From: Tanypteryx hageni
Taxonomy: Eukaryota; Arthropoda; Insecta; Odonata; Petaluridae
DNA length: 64,000 bases
Reading direction: 5' to 3'
NCBI GenBank assembly: GCA_028673005.1
Contig: CM054112.1
Coordinates: 190,003,144 to 190,067,143, forward strand
Shown here: piece by piece, positions 49,901-56,000 of the stretch
Layout: the number at the start of each line of letters is the position of its first letter
Position numbering within the stretch: the first letter of the stretch is position 1
The notes under the pieces: model-generated
What the model was told of the DNA's origin: nothing
What the model saw: only the letters and a program-made list of their open reading frames with translations
The model's database searches: none
Translations under genes and position numbers: made by a program

Positions 49901-50011
49901 AACGCCTTGGCCTTGACTTACCGGGACAAAGAAACCTTGAGGTTTGTCAAGTACCTCAACTGTGAAACAGAGGGTGCCTACCACAGCATTTTCTGCACTT
50001 ATTATGAATGA
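10018..50011 (+). CDS. OGFOD1: OGFOD1 orthologue, prolyl hydroxylase (nine exons, 490 aa)
   Basis: The family (yeast Tpa1, Drosophila sudestada1, human OGFOD1) is a nuclear/cytoplasmic Fe(II)- and 2-oxoglutarate-dependent oxygenase that hydroxylates a proline of ribosomal protein uS12 and affects translation and stress granules. Coding joins 10018-10174, 10459-10755, 10973-11089, 11528-11619, 16754-16882, 26643-26836, 30870-31027, 41854-42047 and 49877-50011, total 1473 nt, every junction AG/GT with matching phase. An N-terminal catalytic double-stranded beta-helix (about residues 50-245) holds the H157-x-D159 pair in [12 protein letters not shown], distal His220 in SFHQVSEVL and Arg232 before SVSGWFHGP, each two residues later than I recall for the human sites. 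A second, non-catalytic helix domain covers about 265-490 and ends TYYE. The N-terminus is Lys/Arg-rich. Human OGFOD1 is about 542 aa; the shortfall lies mainly in the acidic linker between domains (exon 7/8 junction). Introns are 284, 217, 438, 5134, 9760, 4033, 10826 and 7829 bp and full of transposons. Identity is firm; exact splice sites are inferred from sequence only. Confidence 0.95.
10459..10755 (+). CDS. OGFOD1: OGFOD1 exon 2 (start of catalytic domain)
   Basis: It follows a T-rich tract and AG at 10457-10458 and ends in phase 1 before GTGAGT at 10756. It encodes residues 53-151, including [20 protein letters not shown] and the NDLYQFHQS segment conserved in this family. The frame stays open just past the donor and then stops, as expected for an intron. 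Confidence 0.93.
10973..11089 (+). CDS. OGFOD1: OGFOD1 exon 3 (iron-binding HxD motif)
   Basis: Begins after CTATTCTAG and ends before GTAACT at 11090. It encodes [14 protein letters not shown] and the core strand [11 protein letters not shown], then [10 protein letters not shown]. His157 and Asp159 are the proximal Fe(II) ligands by family homology. Confidence 0.93.
11528..11619 (+). CDS. OGFOD1: OGFOD1 exon 4 (distal iron-binding histidine)
   Basis: Begins after TTTTTAG and ends in phase 0 before GTAAGT at 11620. It encodes the basic [10 protein letters not shown] segment and [14 protein letters not shown], containing His220, the third Fe(II) ligand by position. Confidence 0.92.
11740..11945. 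repeat. Imperfect long inverted repeat in intron 4
   Basis: AGTTCAAGTGTTTTGGTTT (11819-11837) pairs with AAACCAAAAACACTTGAACT (11875-11894). The centre holds the palindrome CTCCCCCGAGGGGGAG near 11858-11873, and outer arms GCAGGATATG (near 11745) and CGTATCCTGC (near 11919) also pair. It could form a hairpin of about 200 nt in the pre-mRNA or be a foldback MITE. Confidence 0.55.
12600..13620 (-). pseudogene. hAT transposase remnant (ZBED5-like)
   Basis: Minus-strand fragments in order: 13564-13301 ([19 protein letters not shown], then [20 protein letters not shown]), 13285-13064 ([20 protein letters not shown], then [10 protein letters not shown]), and a C-terminal part near 12900-12620. The LDES(S/T)DV and (V/A)TDGAxxM...HC motifs are those of the DDE core of ZBED5/SCAND3-type hAT transposases. 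Frameshifts separate the pieces. CAGTGTTTCTTAGGCC at 12218 could be one terminus, but no partner was found. Confidence 0.75.
13621..14740. other. Intron 4, unassigned AT-rich DNA
   Basis: No gene, transposon end or notable repeat recognised. Confidence 0.4.
14741..15320 (-). repeat. Dispersed repeat B, copy 2
   Basis: Minus-strand, nearly full-length match to 32139-32806. It begins TGTGGCCACCACATGACTTT and ends with TTTTGAGTTAGAGCACCCAC and CATCATCGAGAAAATAGTCA. Confidence 0.8.
15321..16148. other. Intron 4, unassigned
   Basis: AT-rich, no feature recognised. The short frames here are not conserved-looking. Confidence 0.4.
16149..16424. repeat. Dispersed repeat C, copy 1 (empty-site copy)
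   Basis: Starts TACTGTATTTCTCGGCATAT, a terminus type (CGTATTTTTCGGCGTATAAG-like) common to many animal DNA transposons. Its reverse complement matches 46998-47994 except that the latter has two extra inserted blocks, so this copy shows the uninterrupted sequence. Confidence 0.75.
16545..16612 (+). repeat. SINE tail candidate
   Basis: GGTGGAAGAAGGGCCATATG followed by AAATAAATAAATAAAA resembles the 3' tail of a tRNA-derived SINE. No tRNA-like head is visible. Confidence 0.3.
16754..16882 (+). CDS. OGFOD1: OGFOD1 exon 5 (2-oxoglutarate-binding arginine)
   Basis: Begins after TTATTTCAG and ends in phase 0 before GTAATG. It encodes [20 protein letters not shown], with Arg232 in the place of the residue that binds the 2-oxoglutarate carboxylate, then a proline-rich connector to the second domain. 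Confidence 0.92.
16883..17922. other. Intron 5, unassigned first kilobase
   Basis: No gene or repeat terminus recognised between exon 5 and the MULE target duplication. Confidence 0.4.
17998..18068. repeat. Minisatellite inside the MULE, left part
   Basis: One or more units of CCAATACATAAGTAATACAA followed by TATTTTTCAAATTAGCTGAA. The array resumes at 19662 beyond the Helitron, showing the Helitron landed inside it. Confidence 0.7.
18069..19661 (+). mobile_element. Helitron, deleted copy with both ends
   Basis: The 5' end is TCTATAAAAGAAAGTGTTTG after a host A (18068). The 3' end is GGTACTTCTGCTAG before a host T (19662), preceded by the decayed hairpin ACCCAAGCAATGCCAGGT (19633-19650). TC start, CTRR end, 3' hairpin and A/T insertion without target duplication are the Helitron rules. 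It keeps only the helicase C-terminus, so it cannot move by itself. T-rich frames at 18755-19140 are unrecognised. Confidence 0.82.
19130..19407 (+). pseudogene. Helitron helicase C-terminal fragment
   Basis: The 85-aa frame from 19150 gives [38 protein letters not shown] and [20 protein letters not shown], ending at a stop. INKAQGQS and HVGCSRV correspond to superfamily 1 (PIF1-type) helicase motifs V and VI. In Helitrons this region is the C-terminus of the Rep-helicase protein. The preceding frame is broken near 19138 (TAA), and the Rep domain and helicase motifs I-IV are absent. Confidence 0.82.
19662..19840. repeat. Minisatellite inside the MULE, right part
   Basis: About four degenerate units of roughly 42 bp, consensus around AATACAATATTTGTCAAATT followed by AGCTAAAATCCAATACATAA. 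Continues the left part at 17998-18068. Confidence 0.7.
19930..20760 (-). pseudogene. MULE transposase, frameshifted
   Basis: Minus-strand translation in order: 20749-20460 reads [20 protein letters not shown], then [20 protein letters not shown], the MULE DDE domain start (W-x-x-D-G/R-TFK). A frameshift near 20460 leads to [36 protein letters not shown], then after another shift [20 protein letters not shown], the usual C-terminal MULE motif, and [10 protein letters not shown]. The typical Gly of the DGTFK motif is Arg here. Frame breaks rule out activity. It belongs to the element at 17932-21441. Confidence 0.85.
21451..22210. other. Intron 5, unassigned
   Basis: No gene or repeat end recognised. 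Open frames are short and A/T-driven. Confidence 0.4.
22469..22641. mobile_element. Tigger/pogo MITE, 173 bp
   Basis: The left end CAGTGTAACTTCCATAAGTC and the reverse complement of the right end CAATGGAACTTCTATAACTC match at 16 of 20 positions, flanked by TA (22467-22468 and 22642-22643). Nested in the hAT element 22219-25306. Confidence 0.8.
23550..23870. repeat. LINE 3'-UTR-like patch
   Basis: ACCAAATACCATGAAAATCG followed by TTCAATCGGTTCAAAAGTTA resembles the 'CCAAATTTCATGAAAATCGG' motif found in the 3' ends of RTE-like LINEs. Locally GC-richer than its surroundings. Confidence 0.3.
23960..24120. repeat. Polypurine tract
   Basis: A/G-rich run (GGGAAGAAAGATAGAGGGAA and similar), like the purine tracts at 27403-27700 and, on the other strand, 34400-34690. 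Confidence 0.6.
24235..24345 (-). repeat. tRNA-derived SINE fragment
   Basis: On the minus strand AATGGGTTCGATTCTGAAGA carries a B-box-like GGTTCGATTC, followed by GACAGCAATATCCACCAT, similar to the tail of the SINE at 224-440 (GACAGCAATACTGCCA). It may be the same SINE family. Confidence 0.4.
25315..26642. other. Intron 5, last part, mostly unassigned
   Basis: TGTATGGAGAAAGTCATGTG at about 25976-25995 is the right terminus of repeat B without its body. Otherwise nothing is recognised before exon 6. Confidence 0.4.
26643..26836 (+). CDS. OGFOD1: OGFOD1 exon 6 (start of second beta-helix domain)
   Basis: Begins after TTTTGCAG and ends in phase 2 before GTAAGA. It encodes [20 protein letters not shown], then [14 protein letters not shown] and GPPNRR, all characteristic of the OGFOD1 second domain. 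The frame stops immediately past the donor. Confidence 0.92.
26990..27790 (+). repeat. Dispersed repeat A, copy 1
   Basis: GAAATTTGGTAGGAATGTTT, then AAAAAAGACCCAGATTTAAC, ATAACACGTAAAAATCGATT and GGCTTTTATTCTTTTG match the reverse complement of 34980-35210. It continues through purine tracts (27403-27700) to CATACCCATCATATTTGATG, matching the reverse complement of 44780-44850. Confidence 0.7.
28080..28815. repeat. Tandem repeat, about 350-bp units
   Basis: The segment CAATTCCTTCCAAATCCATA...TTGTAATTGTAGCACCCCTG recurs near 28220, 28590 and 28740 with the same order of flanking words (GCAGCCCT/GTAGCCCT upstream, GGTCCAAATATGCTATTATG downstream). Two units and a partial third; an (AT)n run splits the first two. 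Confidence 0.65.
28316..28393. repeat. (AT)n-(GT)n microsatellite
   Basis: About 30 AT units followed by about 8 GT units. The Tyr/Ile-repeat frame through it is not a gene. Confidence 0.95.
28819..29889 (-). mobile_element. Tigger/pogo transposon, 1071 bp
   Basis: The left end CAGTCAAACTCGGCTATAAC and the reverse complement of the right end CAGTCAAACTCGTTTATAAC differ at 2 of 20 positions, flanked by TA (28817-28818, 29890-29891). More matching repeats (CTCGTTATAG) lie inside both ends. It holds a transposase N-terminus on the minus strand and a GC-rich block (29377-29664) unlike the rest, possibly a later insertion. Confidence 0.88.
29100..29283 (-). pseudogene. Tigger transposase N-terminus (CENP-B-type HTH)
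   Basis: Starting at the ATG at 29283 the minus strand reads [20 protein letters not shown], then a frameshift, then [20 protein letters not shown]. This is the first DNA-binding helix-turn-helix of CENP-B/Tigger transposases (LSIxEKVxIIRE...F.[12 protein letters not shown]). The DDE domain is missing. Confidence 0.8.
29915..30141 (-). pseudogene. Mariner-type DNA-binding domain fragment
   Basis: From 30141 the minus strand reads [20 protein letters not shown], then [13 protein letters not shown] and KKEKSTGRP, with the frame continuing as TSEEAVE after a shift. This is the helix-turn-helix unit (DUF4817-like) often found as a short protein or fused to mariner-like transposases in insects. 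No catalytic domain follows. It begins 26 bp from the right TA of the Tigger element. Confidence 0.75.
30300..30869. other. Intron 6, unassigned end
   Basis: AT-rich sequence leading to the exon 7 acceptor; nothing recognised. Confidence 0.4.
30870..31027 (+). CDS. OGFOD1: OGFOD1 exon 7 (second domain, linker)
   Basis: Begins after TGTTATAG and ends in phase 1 before GTAAGT at 31028. It encodes [20 protein letters not shown], then [18 protein letters not shown], and ends in a short Ser/Glu stretch ([11 protein letters not shown]). In vertebrate OGFOD1 this acidic linker is much longer. Confidence 0.9.
31194..31423. mobile_element. piggyBac-like MITE, 230 bp
   Basis: TTAA flanks both sides (31190-31193 and 31424-31427). 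The left end CCTTTTTCCCACTTG and the reverse complement of the right end CCCTTTGGACTTGGA are similar. CGAGTCGATTGTGACTCGAC inside the left end is itself a palindrome. TTAA duplication is the piggyBac signature. Confidence 0.7.
31428..31713. other. Intron 7, unassigned
   Basis: Nothing recognised. Confidence 0.4.
31714..32088 (+). repeat. Dispersed repeat B, copy 3 (right half)
   Basis: Matches 32425-32806: ATTGGTTAAGAGATATC-type centre, TGGAGCTTTGTGGCTAT, then TATGGAGAAAGTCAGGTGGT. Lies directly before copy 4 in the same orientation. Confidence 0.8.
32139..32806 (+). repeat. Dispersed repeat B, copy 4 (full length)
   Basis: About 670 bp from ACTTTCTCCATATG to GGAGAAAGTCATGTGGTGGC. The ends contain a short inverted repeat (ACTTTCTCC/GGAGAAAGT). 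The internal TTTTTGGTGAAAATCGGTCA resembles LINE tails. It contains a local hairpin, TAGGAAATTTAATTTTCTA. No coding capacity seen. This is the reference copy for the family in the window. Confidence 0.8.
32807..33530. other. Intron 7, unassigned
   Basis: No gene or repeat terminus recognised; the frame at 32747-32935 mostly overlaps repeat B. Confidence 0.4.
33540..33863. mobile_element. hAT MITE, 324 bp
   Basis: The ends CAGGCATGTCAAACT and AGTTTGACATGCCTG are perfect inverted repeats. The flanks GTCTAGAA (33532-33539) and GTCTAAAG (33864-33871) agree at 6 of 8 positions, consistent with an old 8-bp target duplication. Confidence 0.85.
34205..35230 (-). repeat. Dispersed repeat A, copy 2
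   Basis: Starts near CTAGTGTAATTGCCTGGTGA, passes a long C/T tract (34400-34690) and ends in the block matching copy 1 (reverse complement GACCCGGGTTCGACTCCAGG). The minus-strand Arg/Glu/Gly frame 34395-34640 is only the polypyrimidine tract. Confidence 0.65.
35285..35830 (+). repeat. Dispersed repeat A, copy 3
   Basis: CCCAGGTTCGACTCCAGGAG near 35428, then TTTTTGCTTTATTCAATGGC and CTTTTCGAAATTTTATAGC, closely parallels copy 5 at 60300-60720. Opposite orientation to copy 2, about 55 bp away. Confidence 0.7.
35831..36514. other. Intron 7, unassigned AT-rich DNA
   Basis: No feature recognised up to the LINE start. Confidence 0.4.
36515..37738 (+). pseudogene. RTE-like LINE, RT domain to 3' end
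   Basis: Frame 36553-36807 gives [20 protein letters not shown] and [14 protein letters not shown], the reverse-transcriptase fingers and palm. YADD, the catalytic motif, is encoded at 36968-36979 ([10 protein letters not shown]) in another frame. Frames 37134-37451 and 37436-37690 carry the post-RT region ([40 protein letters not shown]). The 3' end has GAACCTGTCTACGGGCAGAC and ATGATGATGAATGATGATTA. 5'-truncated, with at least three frame changes; the least decayed of the three copies. Confidence 0.88.
37894..38002. repeat. (AT)n-(GT)n-(TA)n-(GA)n microsatellite
   Basis: AT run to about 37944, GT run to about 37980, then short TATATA and GAGAGA tracts. Confidence 0.95.
38190..38340. repeat. 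Tigger-like terminus
   Basis: TATACAGGTATAACCTGCTTTACG resembles the TACAGG...AACC ends of Tigger elements, as at 40980 reversed. No partner end identified. Confidence 0.3.
38349..38650. mobile_element. hAT MITE, about 300 bp
   Basis: The left end CAGGGGCGTGAAACCT and the reverse complement of the right end CAGGGGTGTGCAACCT agree at 14 of 16 positions. The 8-bp flanks do not match, so the target duplication is lost or one end is chimeric. Confidence 0.65.
38846..39870 (-). pseudogene. hAT element with ZBED5-like transposase remnant
   Basis: CAGTGTTTCCCAAACTTTTT at about 38846 is a hAT terminus. Reading the minus strand from about 39860 gives [20 protein letters not shown], then after frame changes [16 protein letters not shown], a stretch matching [14 protein letters not shown] text, and a C-terminus [20 protein letters not shown] near 39060 followed by VRIQLFPDI. 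This order (target-gene block, DUF4371-like middle, GFS...TKxKYRNRL dimerisation end) is that of ZBED5/SCAND3-type hAT transposases. The catalytic N-terminal half was not found; the other end is missing. Confidence 0.72.
40380..40980 (-). pseudogene. Tigger transposase C-terminus with right terminus
   Basis: The minus frame 40731-40447 reads [20 protein letters not shown], then [20 protein letters not shown] and [12 protein letters not shown], and a neighbouring frame ends [19 protein letters not shown] at a stop near 40386. This helical region and Pro/Ser end are those of the C-terminus of Tigger transposases. The terminus AACCGAGGGTTACCTG ends at 40980 before TA. The DDE domain is absent. 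Confidence 0.7.
40983..41853. other. Intron 7, unassigned end
   Basis: No repeat terminus or gene recognised before exon 8. Confidence 0.4.
41854..42047 (+). CDS. OGFOD1: OGFOD1 exon 8 (second domain core)
   Basis: Begins after TCTCTTTTTACAG and ends in phase 0 before GTAAGA at 42048. It encodes [15 protein letters not shown], then LDAVLYFNS and [14 protein letters not shown], matching the family's second beta-helix. An alternative AG two bases downstream would break the reading frame. Confidence 0.91.
42048..42940. other. Intron 8 start with two isolated transposon ends
   Basis: CAGGCGATGTCCGAGATTCG near 42473 looks like a Tigger-type terminus. TACTGTATTTTTCGGTATAT near 42623 is the terminus of repeat C. 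Neither has a visible partner. Confidence 0.4.
43985..44840 (-). repeat. Dispersed repeat A, copy 4
   Basis: GGGTTGGCATGGCAACATCC, then ATTTCCCCAAAATATG and GATGAACAGAATAAGTAACT, matches 34853-34980. AGCCCGTCAATATGATGGGT near 44790 matches the reverse complement of 27750. Confidence 0.7.
45298..45702 (+). other. Unrecognised 134-codon open frame
   Basis: Basic frame starting [15 protein letters not shown], with a hydrophobic stretch ([11 protein letters not shown], about residues 27-37) and a late [14 protein letters not shown] / TTNLWNDSM segment vaguely like the end of LINE proteins. Lies inside the Tigger-like element. Likely a transposon remnant or chance frame. Confidence 0.2.
46045..46232 (+). 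repeat. tRNA-derived SINE with AAAT tail
   Basis: A tRNA-like head (GGTAGAGGGGTGGCTAGTGC) is followed by an anticodon-arm-like CTAGC-TCCCAAT-GCTAG and the B box AGTTCGAGTCCC. Then a non-tRNA body (GATCGGCTGTAATCAGTCTT) and an AAATAAATAAAAT tail. The acceptor stem does not pair and position 33 is C, so this is not a working tRNA. Confidence 0.78.
47061..47428. mobile_element. MITE with GGACGTCC ends, 368 bp
   Basis: The left end TGGACGTCCGCCAGAGAAGG and the reverse complement of the right end TGGACGTCCACCAGAGAAGG differ once in 20, and similarity runs on through CTTTGTC. The empty site in copy 1 reads ACTGTATCTATTAAC; here GTATA appears on both sides (47054-47058 and 47434-47438), a probable short target duplication. 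Superfamily unknown to me. Confidence 0.8.
47477..47810. mobile_element. TA-flanked MITE, 334 bp
   Basis: The left end CCGTAATTACTCGTGTACTG and the reverse complement of the right end CCGTTTTACTCATACCGCGC are related and are flanked by TA (47475-47476 and 47811-47812). The empty site in repeat C copy 1 lacks this block. The 76-codon frame at 47571-47801 is inside it and unrecognised. Probably Tc1/mariner-Tigger type because of the TA. Confidence 0.7.
47995..49876. other. Intron 8, unassigned end
   Basis: No transposon terminus or gene recognised. There is a short GT run near 48810, and AAT-rich DNA near 48676. Confidence 0.4.
49877..50011 (+). CDS. OGFOD1: OGFOD1 exon 9 (C-terminus and stop)
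   Basis: Begins after CCTTTGCAG. It encodes [20 protein letters not shown], then LRFVKYLN and the terminal HSIFCTYYE followed by TGA at 50009-50011. The YRD(K/R)ETL(K/R)FVK segment and the final YYE are family hallmarks. Confidence 0.93.
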   Translation: MLTVFPVDNALALTYRDKETLRFVKYLNCETEGAYHSIFCTYYE

Positions 50012-53000
50012 TGAGAGATCTACCATGGAGCGTTGTCTTTGTGTGTTTGTGTGTGTGTGTGAGTGATTGTCCACATCCCCTACTGTGCCATGTCTCTTCA
50101 AAACCTGAATTCTGAGGTGATTTTTGCTGTCTAGAAGGTTGGTTGTAAGGGCTTGGTTGTGAGAAGTTTCCATAATTGCCTGGGTTGGTTCTCTGGATAG
50201 TGGCTATCACCTCATAGGGATTTGACCATCCTTTTCCCTGGGTTCACTCAAGGATTGAAATTTTTTTATTGCCACAGAGTGCCCTTGATGATCAATGGCT
50301 AAAAACAAGAATCATGATAACGGACATTTCTTAGCTCTGTGTTGTGAGCCCTTTTACTATCAAAGAATATTATACGACTTTATCATTCATCTCTTGTACC
50401 TATTGCATTGAACATTTTTCTAAACTATCGCCGTATGGTGGATTATAGGGTATTACTATACTTGTCTCAGAGCTTCAAATGTTTTTGTGTGAGAATATTA
50501 AGTGCTTAATGCATTAATATGTAATGAAAGTGATAAGCAGCTGTATGATCTATCATGTTTATGATGGATCACTATACATAAGAGTCTGGAGGCTAGTCTG
50601 TTACTCATTTTCCCCTAAAAGATAGTATTATTATAGAAAAAAAGGTGCCAAAACAGCCTCTACTGAAGAATTTGATCTAGAAATTCTTACATTTACTTGC
50701 TAAAGAGGCATTCAGTCAAATAAAGTTACAAGTTCTCTGTAGACCAAATATATACATATTTATGCTGTCCAGTTATACTGGAACAACTTGTACCATTATG
50801 AGATACTTTTTCTTAATTTTTTCATTGGTAAACATTTAATTACTGCCCTTAACTAAAAGCCCCCTAATAATTTAATGACAATGTATTAGATATAAATTTA
50901 TCTAGAGGCTTGATGTTATTCAAAAAAGCTTCTCTTAATTTGGATAAGTATTTAAAGTTTTCAAAATTTATATCACATTATTCTTTAGGAACAAAATAAT
51001 TTTCCTTTTAATGTTTATTTTGGCAATAGATAATGCCTGTTGGTAGTATTACAGATTATGATGCATACTTGTTTATATACTTAACTAAAATTTGAACCCT
51101 TTTTTATTATAATGCTTTTTTGGTGAGTCATATCTTAGCAAACATTTTACATTTGAGGACAGAGTAAAAGGGAATGAACAATGTAAATGCATGGGCAGCT
51201 TTTTATGAACCACAATTCTTAAATATTTACTTGGAAAACTTTGTATATTAAGTACTATTATTGCATGAGAAATGATAATAGAAACGTCTGGTGTGGTTGT
51301 TGACTGTTGTAGTGTTGTGGTGCAGATATGTGGATATCTTAGATAGAGGTACATAAAAAACCAAGTTAAGGTAAGTTAGTTCCTTGGTTTGTTTTTTGAA
51401 ATTTTGCTAACCAAAACATTGATAAAAAATGCTTTCAATCACATGTATGTATAATGAGTAATTATAATAATCTAGTTCACTATTTGTATGGCTCATCTTA
51501 AAAAAACAATCTTGTATAGATGTATCATAATTTGATGCAAATCTATCAATTAAACACTTGATTTTTCTTATTCCATACAGAATATTAAACATATAGATGG
51601 ATATGTGAGGGCTAATATTGTTCAAAAGAAAATGATGCTGTATAATCACTATGGTTTCATAATCAGGCTATAAATATATCATTTCTGCTGCTAATATTAT
51701 CATAACTTGTGCCTAAGACAGCAAAAGTTCCACTCAATCTTTCCCTTTTAAATTTTTTTTAGTATTTTTAACCTTTCATTACTTCGTACTGCTGTGTGAT
51801 ATTTCAGTTGACCATTTGGTGTGTGATCCCATTTTTTCTTAAAATATTTCTAGTTTTGTGATCATTGCTGTTATTATCCATGGAATATTTCTTTTTATAC
51901 TCGATACTTGGAGAATAAACTAATGGCCAGAATTTTTGTAGCTTAACATCTATAATTGGGAGAATTATTTTTACTATCAATACCAAGTGATATGATGTGC
52001 ATCTATTAGGCTGACGGCTATTCCCAAGTGTAATTTTCAATGACATCTATTGTTTTTTGCACTAGAGATAAAAGTTGCCAAAAGGTCATAAGAAAGTTAT
52101 GGTTTTGAAAAAGCAATCACTTTTATGGTGTCATATTTGGTAAGCTTTTATTTTTACATAATACCTGTTTTGACATGGGCAGTAGTTTCTTTCCAGCAGT
52201 AAGTCTGATGGTTTGGCAAAGTTTATTTTTGACAAATGTCTTTAGCTAGGTGATACCCTCTATCAGAAATTTACTAGCTAGTTTTAATATACCTCTGTGT
52301 CCCGCCTTACTAGATCTTTCCAAATTTTAAATTACTTATAGTCAATCCAGCAGTTTATTATTTGAGGTTAGTCTAGTTGTTATCAGTGGAATGAGTGACT
52401 GTGTGTATAATTTAATTTTGTAAAACTAGGAGTGTTATTAAAAGTGTCATACCAACGTGTGCAAAGGCTGTCTAATAACTGCTTCATCAAAATATTTTGG
52501 CATGGTGGGGCCAAGTCCAATTACAAGCAACTGCAATGTGTGTGACCTCACAACTTGTATATTTATATATCTATACTGTGCTAAGGTTAAAATTTGATGT
52601 GTTATAGAAACTTGATACTGTAATCCATGCTGGTTGTAAGAGGATCATATAGATGAAACCAGTGAAGTAACATGACATAGTGCATCCGTCATTTACTTCC
52701 TATGTACAGTATTTTTTCGGTCAATTCTTATAAGTCTACTTTCCTTTGGTAGTTGACAATTGTTACCATCATTTATGTATTTGAATGAAATTACATTTTG
52801 TTCTTTTTTGCAATTAAATATTTATTGGAAGAGTTTTATTTTATTGGCATGTTGTAACTCTTGAAAATATTAATATGGGACAAAAAGATTTCAGCAGAGT
52901 ATAAAAAGTTAGCTGATACTTTTTGAAGCGTAAGAAAAAATCTAACTTTATTCTTTTAGTCTCATTTTGCTTGAAGTTTTGAATGAGATTTCTAGATGCC

Positions 53001-56000
53001 ATTCCCATTTTTTTTTAATTCTCTGCTGTAACCCATTCAGCATATGGTATCCTTTCCATGGGAAAACATCATCTGGATATGTACATTATAGAATGCTTGT
53101 TTTGGCTATAGACAGATTTCTATCTTTAGCTTGTTTTAAGGTTTTGCAACAACTTTTGTTTACTATATGGTTAATTCTTTTACTTGTATTCTGTACTAAA
53201 AAAATTAACAACTGTCATTGGTCTTAAACTTTCTTAGGACCCTCTAAACTTGGAGATCATTTTTGTTTTACAGTCTGCAAAGTTATCATTTTGTAGGATT
53301 AAAGCATTAAGTTTACTTGTGGCACCTAAAAGAGACACAATAAACAAATTGTTTAATGACGTAGACTTATTGCACCAATGTCATGAGGTAACTTCTACTG
53401 GTCATCACTTTAAATCCTGGGGAATGAAAATGGCTGATTTATCTCATTCATTAAGAAAAGTAGAATGCATGCATTTGTGTAGTAAAGAAGTGGTTTGTGG
53501 TGTGCTGTCATTTGATTTCTTGTAAATATATATATATATACATATAAAGTAATGACGATTAGTGACTATTTTAATGAAAAATGTAATGGCTGATGGATTT
53601 TGTTGAACCAAATCATGACTATCTTTGGAGAACACAGGACATGTTATGAACCTTTGGTACAAGGTAATAGGTTATTTCTCAGGGCCACTATATGATGAAT
53701 ATCTTGATGCTCATTGTTGATGTGAATTTGACTTTGGAATGGTTGTGCCACCTTTGTTATGTCAGTCTCTTGTCATAAGTCTTCAGTTTTTACCTTTTTT
53801 TAATGTAAACATTTGACAACCATTATTAGATGAATGACAATTTAGCAGATGTATCTAATATAGCCTTAAGGGGCTGAAACTTTTTAAACAAGGTGTAATA
53901 GGTGACAAAGAAAAGCTTATTTCTCCAGAACTCCATGGTTGTATCCCGATATGTCAAAAGTGTTGTGAAAATGTAAGAATCATCATGTACCAGATTTCCT
54001 ATTCGTAACTGGTCAACCGAAACACATGACGGGTACTTGTATGTGAGTTCATCCTAATTTCTGAGGTGAAGTTGGAGCTCACTCATTCAAAAGAAGCCAC
54101 TGCGCTTTCTTTCTAGCATTTTTTTGCTGCCTTGAAACACACCAGGGTATTTTTTTCATAAATACTGGCAGTGCAGACAAAATATTTACTGTGCTTGCCA
54201 AGTTTTTTAATCATTGTATAAAATAATGGTGTTATAAGGTAAATTCAATCATATTTTTATTAAGAAGTGCAATATTTGCATGAAAAATTAGGGGGCAGAT
54301 TAATAAGTGTTTAAGTGGATTTGGTGCTTGAAGTAATCCAGTAAAGATCTGCAATTTTGATTGCCCTTAGAGTTTGAGAAAGCAACTTTTATGTTTAGTT
54401 ATTTTTGCTGCTGTTAAAAAAATGTTAAGCCATTAATTAGACTTTCATGTGTCATAAAATTTGTTAAATTTAAAATTATTGCTCTGTTTAACTGTTTTAT
54501 CTTCAGTTTTGTTGCACCTGAATGTATTGAATCTGGTCAAATTTCCTTCTCAAAGTCAGTTTGCAATTAGCTGGGTATGATTTTTCATGCATGTAGTTAT
54601 TGCAAACTCTTGTTCTGTCATAGCCATCACTTAATTCTTTTGATATTGATTAATGTAATTTATCAAATCTCATTATTGACAGATTGCATATTTGAATGTT
54701 TTACCTAAATATCAGATCTAGTGTCTATTACAATGTTTTGAAAATACTCAATTCAAAGGAAACAAAGCCATTAAGGTCATTGGTATGGCGTGATCATATC
54801 AAGTACAATTGAAATGTGAAGTTCTTGAGCAGTGAAATTAAACATTTGAATTGTTACTTATTGGAAGTTGCATTGGCAAAATGTTGAACTTCTTGCACTG
54901 AGCCCTTCAACTTAAGTTGTCCTTTGGTAGAGAGTGTTTGTGACATGGTCCCATTTCATTCACACACTCTCTTTTCTATTTTAAAAAACTTAGAACGAGA
55001 GTACAATTTTTCATGTCAAAAGTTGTGTAAAAATGTATTGAAAATATGAAATACATGTTTAGTGCGGAGTTGAAGGTGTATGGTCATTCTTATCAGCTGT
55101 GTCAAAATTGACTGAACTCCCTTCTCTGCATGTGATAATGCCTTTATTTCTTATGTGAATTCTAGAATCAGTCTCTTAACTAATTTTTTCGGCGTGTGCA
55201 ACACTTGTAACATATTTGTGCATAACAAAGTGCAAATGTGTGTCAAGTAGTAGTGTGTAATTCTTTATTCAATTGCTATGTGCTACTTAGGATTTGTAAC
55301 AACAGCGGTATCATATATTCTTAGACTTTGAATGGGTAAAGCATCAGGTACTTGAATAACAGTATATTAAGTAATTGAACAAAATTATTGCAAATTATTT
55401 TGTTTTTATCAATGAAAGTGCAATATTTTTTGTAGTAAGATTTGAGTATTTATGCATTGGCATACGCTTGCTATTTGCTCAAAATAGTCATTTCAATTTT
55501 CTTCGTCAATTGTGGCAAAACATTTTTCTTTTTACTTAATACAAAAATAAAGTTGAAATGTAATAAACCAAAACATTAAGTGATTCAGTAATGCATTTAG
55601 TGGGTGGTGGATAGATTTTTAACAGGTAATGATTTGTATTACTAAGCACTGACGTAGAAAACAATTCTAAATTTATCCAGCTATTTAAGCAGGATCTCTG
55701 GTTTTGAATTGTTTTCAATTAAGAATGAATGACATGCATGTCATACATAAACAGGGTATATTTGTATTGAAGATCCTTCTTTTATCTTGATCTAATCAGA
55801 TTTGTACTTGTCTTCCTGTTCTTTTTAACAATGTAAAACAAATACTCTAGTTTTGGTAGCTTCTGTTATCTTTTGAATTTTTCTAACTTGATTTATGGAT
55901 GTTCGTTTTGGTGCGTGATTTAATTAGTTATCGTAATTAAAGAGGAATTTCTTGTAAGAATATCATGATCAATAAAATGTTGGGTATGAATTCCCAAAAC

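Noticed and set aside
53250..53525. A 91-codon frame downstream of OGFOD1
   Set aside because: No recognisable domain and lies in T-rich probable 3' UTR; a chance frame is more likely.
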